From positions 1-64,000 of the forward strand of contig PDZV01000011.1 in assembly GCA_002753135.1 (NCBI GenBank): 64,000 bases of DNA, in the 5' to 3' direction. The position numbers and the translations under genes were made by a program. Under the pieces are notes generated by a model. The model did no database searches. It worked only from the letters and a program-made list of their open reading frames with translations, and was not told the DNA's origin. Shown here in pieces: positions 10,901-17,800 of this stretch. This DNA is from Magnetococcales bacterium WMHbinv6. Lineage in GTDB: Bacteria; Pseudomonadota; Magnetococcia; Magnetococcales; Magnetaquicoccaceae. The first letter of the stretch is position 1. Each line of letters opens with the position of its first letter.

Positions 10901-11153
10901 CGGATTGCAGGCTGCGTGACTCTTTGTAAGTCAGGTTTGACCCGGCAATGATTACCAGGTAGCGATCGGTCGGTGAAGACAAACTGGCAAATTGAGTGGC
11001 AAAGGTGTTTTCTGTCGATTCTTTGATGACAAATTTGCTTTTATCCAGGGAGGCAGAGCCGAATTGATCCTTCCATTCACTGACCACGCTTTCTGGAATG
11101 CAAAGTTTGCTAAAGTTACCAAGAAGTTGCATGAGATCGACCGTGTTGCTCAT
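4989..11153 (-). CDS. Giant 2054-aa leucine/glutamine-rich repeat protein
   Basis: Residues 1 to about 287 are non-repetitive, rich in Ser, Thr and beta-branched residues, with no signal peptide. From about residue 288 to 2007 the protein is built of 16-residue repeats, consensus QLDGLTSxQLxxLANT, roughly one hundred copies. Each splits into two 8-residue halves of type QLxxLxSx. A few units carry insertions. A 47-residue tail ends the protein. Such short solenoid-like repeats occur in large secreted or surface proteins, but no transport signal is evident here. The start is well supported: AAGGACT lies upstream of ATG 11153 at normal spacing. It is the first gene of the run leading to sir2, aas and lplT. 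Function is unknown; adhesion or scaffolding is a guess. Confidence 0.9.
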   Translation of the reverse strand: MSNTVDLMQLLGNFSKLCIPESVVSEWKDQFGSASLDKSKFVIKESTENTFATQFASLSSPTDRYLVIIAGSNLTYKESRSLQSGTIAQFSCYLNGTYSAGSQSVTAGRLMFSLKLSSRQLQMATDSFTFAINGTFPSSMTTIGVIPGVESSNTSITITGIQVGTPKQPVNLIRYDCTFAPNKVEIILHDPYHTSGNKDTRVTFTLDHFAGSISPGKQSLSDFPFLDGFSNQTITGVQIRADNRTLLQTSDNNGLNLDQLNEMMQKSIQVAKLINLSSSELGKWSAEQLDALDAESLSWLTPAQLQGLNGSQLASLAGSQWSQLGSSQLAALNKSQLQAIDNDHLAIWSTAQLNGLSSGQLAALTPQQICAFTPHQLASFANTQWDGLTSSQLNLLGQSTWDGLSSLQLAQLAHTQLNGMTADQLYTLSETQLNGLQSLQLNSLAASQWQGLYAKQLTSLVDSQWNGLASHQLRAMPATQLASLANKQWHSLANTQLDGLQADQLLALSALLNASVSDNPLELETYVLDRSSSLFTSQQLLFLANSQLDGLLSDTLANFSVTTLNGLRSNQIFALADTQLQGLSKLQLQSLANSQLDGLRSQALTTVGQELLTTLCSNQLAGLANTQLDGFHADALRLLDAQQWNGVTTQQLAALATTQLDGITAAQWNTLAVTQLRGLSSRSLHSLAATQWDGWSSVQLFKLSTSQCDGLQAAQLAHLADSQWDGLSSQNLASLATSQLTALPAERWAGLSATQLNGLTSLQLRTLAATQLVDVTAPQWQSLANSQLDGLTSQHIATLFPLPLAADTIPWQGQEKLRESLNSAQLVALANTQLDGLSSLALASFALAVLNGLRSAQLAALAVSQLSSMSHDQVTSLANSQLDGLRSEQVHTLDETWLASLGSNQWKGLANTQLDGLRSSTMAILDEQTLHLLSSGQLNKFAATQLAGLTSAQWEKLDYTQLDGLSSVQLRSAPFAQGCPLNSRQLFSLANSQLDGLTDVTLQALEAAQLNGFSSLQLTALADSQLLALPANSFVSLANTQYNGLTSRQLNRLSIQSLQYLTSLHWYALANSQLDGLASGQLSVLSGNSLLGLTSGQLTQLANTQLDGLLSSAWHSLSDKQLNGLRSSQLNALAMTQWNSLTATQLASLANSQLDGMRALQLQSLSASQLQTFGNQHWSGLSNSQLDGLLAAQLSATGDYQWTGLSSGQLSGLANSQWDGITSAHLSAFSNETLNGMGSLHLTALADTQLAGIRATQWAGLANTQLKGLTSQQLRTLTASQWQEWQSGQLAALGSRQLIGLSSEQLAQWQEPLLNRLSSQTIASLSTSQLAGLDAGQWFGLANTQLRAVGSLQLRALSDAQWQGWNSSLLTTLANSQLDGLPAAALANLTPQQLRGLTSRQWSGLANSQLQALSAMQLTTLAYTQYDGLTSLQLKNLHSQQLPGLTSLHWRSLANTQLDGLTATQLGALSRLVLPGLKSLSLASLANSQWDGLLAQQLATLSDSQWDGVGSLRLAALAASQLSDLTSAQLASWATTQWDGLGSLQLQSLAARQLSAFTSLAWRGLANTQLDGLNSESLAILPDERLNLLTSWQLSSLANSQLAGLSAPQWQGLANSQLDGLTSLQLKNLHQEQLSGLTSLHWRALANSQLDGLTSRQLGEMSNTVLAALTSLALASLANSQWDGLLADQLATLTPVQWNGISSTRLAGLAASQWSALTSAQLASWATTQWDGIASLQLQTLAVEQLFAFTSLAWRGLANTQLDGLTSLTLSGLPASQMDLLTSTQLSALAITQLSALPAEQWITLANTQLDGLTSRQLSLLLAPQVLDLTSRQWQALANTQLDGLSSRQLAQLTAAQLSGWTSLQLSALANSQWDGLSSEQLALFTPLQWNGIASRQLLGLANTQLDGLTALQWASLANSQLAGLSSVQVSGMADSQLTLLRSAQIGAFGTLQLVALTTTAVASLRAGQCDGLTTAQIRAMTTTQIASLTALQLDSLSVAQVKSIATTWNGTASHFEAGMAAWSAHGLTLTQVEALDSLHQSGKAEAMATLWGV
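5133..10292 (-). repeat. Roughly one hundred tandem 48-bp coding repeats
   Basis: The DNA encodes 16-residue units back to back. On the plus strand the core recurs as versions of CCATCCAGTTGGGTGTTGGCC and CCATCCCATTGGCTGTTGG-type words at 48-bp spacing. Copies differ at many synonymous and replacement positions, so the array is old and not freshly homogenised. Conserved positions are Q1, L2, G4, L5, Q9, L10, L13, A14, and T/S16; W often replaces L2. Insertions interrupt the period near residues 490-515 and in two or three later places. Confidence 0.9.
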
Positions 11154-11199
11154 CGTGGGAGTCCTTCATTGCCAGAGCTGCGTTAAACATCTTATATTC

Positions 11200-11217
11200 A
11201 ACTTCTTTCAAGAAGTT
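11200..11217. promoter_or_regulatory. 8-bp inverted repeat upstream of the giant repeat gene
   Basis: AACTTCTT-TC-AAGAAGTT is a perfect dyad with a 2-base spacer, 46 bases before the start of the giant repeat gene and in the region shared with the divergent hemerythrin gene. Its position fits an operator. No convincing sigma-70 -35/-10 pair could be fixed around it, so the role is inferred from symmetry and location. Confidence 0.4.
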
Positions 11218-11377
11218 ACGCCGACTTTTGCTGGCAATCAAGTGATAAAATGTCAATCAATTATGGTAATAAGTAATGATGACCGTATTGGGAATCCGTT
11301 CTGGTTTTGCGGCAAGAAAATGTGGTAGATTTCCCTGATGTTCAATGTCAACCGGTTTTTGTGTGAGCGCGAAAACA

Positions 11378-11779
11378 ATGTATACCTTGCAGTGGGACGA
11401 TGCCTACGTCATTGGTCAACCGTTGATCGATCAGCAGCATCAAATGCTCTTTCAACTGGCGAATCGGGTTTTCCATATCAGTCAGGAACACAATCAACGG
11501 CATGCGTTGCAGGAGGTTTTTGCAGCGCTGTTTGATTATACCGAACGACACTTTCACGACGAGGAGGAGGTTTGGCAATCGTTGGAGGCGACACTGTGTC
11601 GGCAGCACCGGGAGAGACATCGGCAGTTGAAACAGAGTCTGGAAGCCATCTGGAGCGAGGATTCCATTTTTGCAATCGCGGAGACCCTGAATCGTCTGTA
11701 TGATTGGATGCAAGAGTTGGTGGATCATATTACCCAATTTGACCGCTTCATGAATCAACAGATTGCCGTCAACAGCTGA
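11378..11779 (+). CDS. Bacteriohemerythrin
   Basis: A 133-residue single-domain hemerythrin. It has the typical beginning MYTLQWDDAYVIGQPLIDQQH and the full set of di-iron ligands: the first helix DQQHQML, a second-helix histidine, HFHDEEEVW with the bridging glutamate, HRERH, and the final HITQFDRF supplying histidine and aspartate. Such proteins bind oxygen or NO, for storage, delivery to oxidases or oxygen sensing in microaerobes. I start it at ATG 11378 because the family begins right there; an in-frame ATG at 11345 would add 11 residues that do not look like hemerythrin. Neither start has a strong ribosome-binding site. It is transcribed divergently from the giant repeat gene. Confidence 0.9.
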   Translation: MYTLQWDDAYVIGQPLIDQQHQMLFQLANRVFHISQEHNQRHALQEVFAALFDYTERHFHDEEEVWQSLEATLCRQHRERHRQLKQSLEAIWSEDSIFAIAETLNRLYDWMQELVDHITQFDRFMNQQIAVNS

Positions 11780-11797
11780 CACCCTATCAGGTTACGG

Positions 11798-14296
11798 ATG
11801 GCTCTAATGCACAAATCACGGACGGGATGGAGGCTGTTGTCGCTCTTTGCCCTTTTGTCGGCCATGGCGATGGCTCAGGCTGATAACAGCAGCGAGGGGT
11901 GCGCGGCAGGCCGTTCGGGTGGCAATTGCCGCAACAATGAAGGCAACAAAGCGGCTCCAGAAGCGGCACGACCGTCTCAGCCAACGCAGCATGCCCCAAC
12001 ATCCGCTCCGCAGACTGCACCCGCTGAAGCCCTCCGACCAGCAGGCCGGCCAGAGGTGCAGCGTGTGGCACCCGCTGAAGTTGTCCGACCAGCAGGCCGG
12101 CCAGAGGTGCAGCGTGTGGCACCCGCTGAAGCCGTCCAACCAGCAGGCCGGCCAGAGGTGCAGCGTGTGGCACCCGCTGAAGCCGTCCGACCAGCAGGCC
12201 GGCCAGAGGTGCAGCGTGTGGTGCCAGTTGAAGCGGTCCAACCAGCTCTTACGGTTCCAAGTGCAGAGAGGCACCGCCCGACGGTAACAGAACCAATCCA
12301 CCCCTCCGCGACGCCGCGCACTATGCAACCGCACTCTTCTCGGGCGGAAGAGCCCCTGCGTACCCCTGCGACGCCGCGCACTGTGCAACCCCAGCCTGCG
12401 CGGGCAGAAGAGGAACCCCTGCGTACCCCTGCGGCGCCGCGCACTGTGCAACCACAGCCTCCACAGCCAGAAGGAGCAGCCCATACCTCTCCGAAGCAGC
12501 GCACTATGCAACCGCAGCCTGCACGGGCAGAAGAGGCTGTGCGCACCCTCTCTCCTGCGCCCGTTGGTGAGAAAAAACAGACGCATGCGCCAGAGGTTTT
12601 TCCGCCGGGTCACTCCTATTCTGGATCGGAGATCTCGTTGCCGCATCAAAGCGATCTGGAAGAACCGGCACAGAAAGTGCGGCAGCGAGAGTTGCGCCAG
12701 CCAAAGGCGGCAGAGTCGCATCCGCTGCCCGCTCCTGCCCAGCAGCTCGAACCCAAAAGAGCGCAGCCGGTTGAGGCGTTGCGACCGTCCACTGCTGCCC
12801 CTGGTAAAGAACCGTCACAGGCACGACCAGTCGAACAGATGAAATCGCTGCAACCGACAGCTCCGCTGCCGGAGCGCATCAGACGAGAGCCGGGATTTTT
12901 CCATGGCGAAGGAGAACACACAAGCCCGAAACGGGCGAAGCCGATCGTGCGCCAGGCCATTGCGCTCAATCCGGCAACCACGGTGTTTGTGCAGCAGGGC
13001 AAAGAAGATGTGACGGTGCAGCACAAAACAGCGGATGGCAAAGAGTGGATCATGCAGGCGCGGCCATCTGGCAAACATCGTCCTCATTTGGAAATTTATC
13101 AACAAAGCCGCGATCCTGACAGCGGTCAGCAAACTCGTTGGTATCCGGATGGAAGGCGGATAGTCTATGGCAAGGATTTTGTGACCCATACGCTGCCGCA
13201 GCGGATAAGCTTGACCCAGCACAATAATGGCTTGCGCAGTGCCTTTTTACCCAGTGGCAACGTTGAGCGGCACGCACGCACGGCAGAGCATACGCAACGC
13301 TATTTTCAGGAAGAGTTTGCCACCCATCACCAGCAAGGTCATGAACAGCGGATTATTCGCCGCACGGTCTATGCCCGCTTGCACGGGCCAAAAGTGGTGG
13401 TGTTGCCACAGCCGCAAATCTGGATTTATCGTCCTCTGCTGGTGCATCGCTCGGAGGTGTATACCTACGATCCGATCGTGTGGCAGCCATCGATCTATGC
13501 GCTGCTGCTGCAGCCATTGGCCACACCGATCGTGGTGACGCGGGAGTGTCTGTTGTGTCCGCCGCCGGTGATTGTCACCAGCACACCGATCACCACCTAT
13601 CGCCAGCCGATTGATTGGTTGACCGATTGGCAGTTGGCCGGTGCCCTGTATGACGGCATGATCTGGTATGCGCCGCCAGCACAGGAGAGTCGGTATGATT
13701 GGGCAGCATCAGGGGGGAGCGAATCCTTGACGCACATGCAGCGACAACTTGCCGAGGCGATGGCGGAAAATGAGACGTTGCGCAGCGAGTTGGCGGACAA
13801 AGAGCAGCAATTGGCTGCCATTGTCGACTACAATCAATCGGTTGTGGATGATAGAGCCTCCGCGGGTGGCACAAGCGGGGCCTCTCGTCCGGTGACCATT
13901 CCCGATCGGGTACGCAAACAGATGCGTCGGCAAGTGCAGGAGGAGATAGAGCGCCATCAACAACAACAACCAGGCTCCTTGGCTACTCTGTTGGCTTCCG
14001 GGGAGGCGATGCAGACCATTTTTCAGGTTGCCGAACGCCTGGATGTGACGGATAGCCAGAGTGGTGGCACCTGTGTGTTGACAACCGGTGACCTGTTGCA
14101 GTTCAACCGTCTGCCAGGCAGTGACGAGAGTGTGGCCGCCATGAAAATAATCACCGGTAAATCAACTAGTTGCCCTGTTGGCAGTGTGGTGCATGTGGGA
14201 CTGCGCGAACTGCAGGAGATGATGAACGCTTTCAGCCAACGCCTGGAAAATAACGTTGATCGCCTTGCCGAAGAGCTGCTTCCACCACCCCGTTAA
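11798..14296 (+). CDS. Secreted proline-rich tandem-repeat protein, function unknown
   Basis: An 832-residue protein with a signal peptide (residues 1-28, cleavage after AMAQA). Residues 74-145 hold four and a fraction copies of a 17-residue repeat (APAEAVRPAGRPEVQRV type). Residues 171-250 hold four 19-21-residue repeats (ATPRTVQPQPARAEE type). A long proline/glutamine-rich linker follows. A folded middle part (about 385-630) contains many Tyr, Trp and His residues, including WYPDGRRIVYG and a CLLCPPP cysteine pair. Then comes a coiled coil near 640-680 (LTHMQRQLAEAMAENETLR) and a C-terminal domain (about 690-832) with two cysteines. I do not recognise a family. The layout suggests an envelope-spanning or surface protein. 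It follows hemerythrin by 18 bases, so the two may be cotranscribed. Confidence 0.8.
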   Translation: MALMHKSRTGWRLLSLFALLSAMAMAQADNSSEGCAAGRSGGNCRNNEGNKAAPEAARPSQPTQHAPTSAPQTAPAEALRPAGRPEVQRVAPAEVVRPAGRPEVQRVAPAEAVQPAGRPEVQRVAPAEAVRPAGRPEVQRVVPVEAVQPALTVPSAERHRPTVTEPIHPSATPRTMQPHSSRAEEPLRTPATPRTVQPQPARAEEEPLRTPAAPRTVQPQPPQPEGAAHTSPKQRTMQPQPARAEEAVRTLSPAPVGEKKQTHAPEVFPPGHSYSGSEISLPHQSDLEEPAQKVRQRELRQPKAAESHPLPAPAQQLEPKRAQPVEALRPSTAAPGKEPSQARPVEQMKSLQPTAPLPERIRREPGFFHGEGEHTSPKRAKPIVRQAIALNPATTVFVQQGKEDVTVQHKTADGKEWIMQARPSGKHRPHLEIYQQSRDPDSGQQTRWYPDGRRIVYGKDFVTHTLPQRISLTQHNNGLRSAFLPSGNVERHARTAEHTQRYFQEEFATHHQQGHEQRIIRRTVYARLHGPKVVVLPQPQIWIYRPLLVHRSEVYTYDPIVWQPSIYALLLQPLATPIVVTRECLLCPPPVIVTSTPITTYRQPIDWLTDWQLAGALYDGMIWYAPPAQESRYDWAASGGSESLTHMQRQLAEAMAENETLRSELADKEQQLAAIVDYNQSVVDDRASAGGTSGASRPVTIPDRVRKQMRRQVQEEIERHQQQQPGSLATLLASGEAMQTIFQVAERLDVTDSQSGGTCVLTTGDLLQFNRLPGSDESVAAMKIITGKSTSCPVGSVVHVGLRELQEMMNAFSQRLENNVDRLAEELLPPPR
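12017..12220 (+). repeat. Four 51-bp tandem repeats (17-aa units)
   Basis: Four adjacent units encode APAEALRPAGRPEVQRV and near copies (AEVV, AEAVQ, AEAVR variants). They are almost identical in DNA sequence, for example the shared word CAGCAGGCCGGCCAGAGGTG. A degenerate fifth unit continues to about 12244. The high identity suggests recent slippage and copy-number variability. Confidence 0.92.
12308..12550 (+). repeat. Four 57-63-bp tandem repeats (19-21-aa units)
   Basis: Units begin at 12308, 12368, 12431 and 12494 and encode ATPRTMQPHSSRAEE, ATPRTVQPQPARAEE, AAPRTVQPQPPQPEG and KQRTMQPQPARAEE, each with a short tail. They are more diverged than the 51-bp array just upstream. This second repeat family lies in the proline-rich stalk of the same gene. 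Confidence 0.85.
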
Positions 14297-14463
14297 CCCG
14301 GTTGGTAACCCATTTGCACCTTCGAGAAAGAAAAAATGGCCGGTGGAATAAAATTATCTTGCAATACAGGCAAAAACAGTAAATGATTGTAGGCGTCTGA
14401 ACAGGCCATCCGCCGGGGTCGGAGTATACCCTGTGGAACCAACAGAATGGGGAGCAAGTGACC

Positions 14464-14868
14464 ATGACGCACATTTTGGTTGTCGATGATGATGAAGAAG
14501 TTTGCCTTCTCCTGACGGCAATTCTCAGTAATCATGGGTATGATGTCGCTTCAGCCATGGATGGCAGGGAGGCGTTTCGACGCTTGATGCAAGAGTCATT
14601 TGATCTGGTTATCACCGATATTTTTATGCCGGAGATGGATGGTTTCCGTTTGATCCACTCGCTGCGGGAGCAAGCGGTGCAGGTGTTGGCCATTTCGGCT
14701 GGGTTTCATGAATTTACGGCAGGGGTAACATTGCGCATGGCAGGTGCTTTGGGCGCGGTTACCCTGGGCAAACCGATTCGGGCCAACCAGTTATTGGAGC
14801 AGGTGGAGACGATGTTGCGTCTTCCTGAAACGGTGGCTCATCGGAGAAAAATGGCATGGGGTGTGTAG
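14464..14868 (+). CDS. Single-domain response regulator (CheY-like receiver)
   Basis: A 134-residue receiver domain with no output domain. Acidic residues DDD (8-10), phospho-acceptor D52 in VITDIFMPEMDGF, an ISA switch segment and the conserved lysine in TLGKPIRA are all present. It should take phosphate from a histidine kinase and signal by protein contact or phosphorelay. ATG 14464 is chosen because GGGGAG sits nine bases upstream; a GTG at 14458 would be too close to it. The stop overlaps the next gene, a hybrid kinase, by 13 bases, so this is probably its partner. Confidence 0.88.
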   Translation: MTHILVVDDDEEVCLLLTAILSNHGYDVASAMDGREAFRRLMQESFDLVITDIFMPEMDGFRLIHSLREQAVQVLAISAGFHEFTAGVTLRMAGALGAVTLGKPIRANQLLEQVETMLRLPETVAHRRKMAWGV

Positions 14869-17800
14869 ACCAGCAAAGCAGATACAGAAGGCAGAAGAGC
14901 ATTGTCTGCTGGCTGGTTGTTCATCTGTTTCTCTGTTGTTCTTTGGGGCAGTTGTTTGCCGAAGAAGCACGCAAGACGGTAACGGCGGCGGTCTTGCGGG
15001 ATTTTCCTCCCTTAAGCATGATCGGCAAAGATGGCAAGCCATACGGTTTGGCCATTGAGCAGATGGAGTTTCTCGCCGGTGTGTTGAACTGGAAGGTGCA
15101 GTATCGTTTAGTGGAAAACTGGCAGGAGGCTGCGCAGGCTGTGCGCGAAGGTGAGGCCGATTTGTCGCCAACCGTTGCCATCACCCCTCAGTGGGAAAAG
15201 GAGTTCCTGTTTTCTGATCCGGTATTGACCACCCTGGTCTCCTGCTTTGTCACGGAAGAGAACAGTTCGATCACCAGTTGCGATAATTTGACCGGGCGTT
15301 CCATTACCGTGGTGCAGCAGGGGGCAGCCTATCAACAGCTGAGTAAACGCACCGATATTCAACTTGTTCCGGCAATCAATCTGGAAGCGGCCATTTATTC
15401 CCTGCTAAACAAACAGGCAGACCTGTTGATTGCCCCGCAGCCAAGTGTCATGGCAAAACGGGAATGGCAGAGTTCACCACGACGGGTACGGGTTATTGGC
15501 AATCCGTTTTTGGAGATCCGGCGGGGTGTTCTTTTGTCTCGGCAGCACAGTGACTGGTTGACAAGTCTCAATTCAGCCGTCGTGGTATGGAAAAACAGTC
15601 GTCAATTTCAGGCCGCGTTTCGTCAATATTATGCGGATACGGCAGATTTGAAAAAAAAAGAAGGAGAGTCTGACGGGATCATCGCTGATTGGTTGCCGGT
15701 TTGGCTGGCTGCAGTGCTGTTGGCAGCCTTTGTCGCCTGGCGCAAGTCATGGTTGCGAGTGAGCGGTTGGACTGTTTCGTCCAACTTTTTTTTGCGTAAA
15801 GAGACGGCCTGGATTGTGTTGCTGTTTGCAGGGGTCGTGACGGTTATCTATTGGTATTTCAGTTGGAAGGCGGCAGAAAGCCGTAACAACGATCGGATTG
15901 AATACACCGTCGAGGAGGCACGACAAGCGATCAGCAAGCGGATGCTGGAGTATGAACAGGTATTGCGCAGTGGCGTGGCCTTGTTCAACGCCAGACGTAA
16001 CGAAGTGGATCGTCGTTTGTGGCACGACTTTGTCGCCACCTTGCAGATTGATACCTATTGGCCGGGGATTCAGGGGATCGGCTTCAGTCTGATGATTCCT
16101 GCCGCAGAGAAGGAGGCGCATCTGGCCCAGATTCGTCGCGAAGGGTATGCCGATTATACGATACGTCCAGAGGGGGAGCGGTCACTCTACAGTTCGATCA
16201 TCTTTCTGGAGCCGTTCCGGGACCGCAATCTGCGTGCTTTTGGTTATGACATGTTTTCCGAGCCGGTACGGCGAGCGGCCATGGAGAGGGCGCGTGATAC
16301 AGGTCTGGCCTCGTTGTCGGGTCCGGTTCGCCTGGTACAGGAGACCAGTACCGATGTGCAGGTTGGATTTTTGCTCTATTTGCCAGTCTACCGTGCCGGA
16401 GTTTCTCTGGAGACGGTGGAAAAACGTCGGCAAGCCCTGGTCGGGTTTGTCTACAGCCCGTTTCGTACCAAAGATCTGATGCGGGGTATTTTGGGCCACG
16501 GCATTCCCGATATGGATTTTGCCGTGTATGACGGCTTGGAGATCAGCGAAGAGAATCGATTGTACAGCTCCGTCGGCAACGATACGGTTCGCTCAGTTCA
16601 GCAAAAGGCGTTGTATACCGTTTCTCGGACAGAGGTGATTTTGGGTCGGGTATGGACGGTTGTTTTTCACAGTCGCCCTGAGTTTGAACAGAGGTTGAGC
16701 AGCAATCAACCGTGGCTGGTGCTGGCCCTGGGTGTGTTTATCGACCTGTTGTTGTTTCTTCTTTTTCGTTTTCTGGCCGCACGGCAGGAAGAGGTCCAGC
16801 GGGAGGTCAAACGCACCAGTCGGGAGCTGCATCAGTCGGAGGTTCGTTACCAGCAGTTGGTGGATAATATTCACGATGTCATTTTTCAAACCGATAGGCA
16901 GGGTTGCTGGCAGTTTCTCAATCCGGCCTGGGAGGAGATCAGTGGTTATACGGTGCAGGAGTCATTGCACCGCCCGTTTTTGACCTATACCCACCCGCAA
17001 TTTCATGGCCAATTGCTGCAACAGTTTCAAGATTTACTCGATGGCTTCATTCCTTACTATCGCGATGAGGTGATCGGCTTGCGTCGGGATGGTACGCCGG
17101 TGTGGGTGGAACTGTATAGCGGTGCGCGTTTGAATGAACACGGGCACATTATTGGATCTTTTGGCACTTTGCGTGATATTTCGGCGCGACGCCAAGCCGA
17201 GGAAGCGGCCTATGCCGCACGAGAGGCCGCCGAAGCAGCCAACCGGGCCAAATCGGAATTTTTGGCCAATATGTCCCATGAGTTGCGTACCCCGCTCAAC
17301 AGTATGCTGATTCTCTCCAAATTATTGGCCAATGATCGCAATTTGGGCAATGAACAGCAGGATTCCGCACGGATCATTCATGAAAGTGGCAGCGATTTGT
17401 TGCGCTTGATCAATGATATTCTTGATTTGTCCAAGGCAGAGGCAGGCCGGTTGGATGTGGTGGCCACGAGCATCTCTTTTGCGAGCCTGCTGGAGAGTTT
17501 ACAACGGCAGTTTCGTCCGGTGGCCTTTTCCCGGCGCTTGCAATGGTCGCAGAGCCTGGCGCTGGATTTGCCGGGACAGTTGGTTACCGATCCCATTAAG
17601 GTCGAACAAATTTTGCGCAACCTGTTGAGCAATGCCTTCAAGTTTACCGAACGAGGTGGCGTCCATTTGGCCATCGAAAGGCCCTCGGCAGAGGAAACAT
17701 TTCATCAACCGGGGTTGTCGGCGGGCAATACGGTGGCATTGCGGGTCAAGGATAGCGGGATCGGTATTCCCGCCGATAAATTTGAACTGATTTTTGAAAG

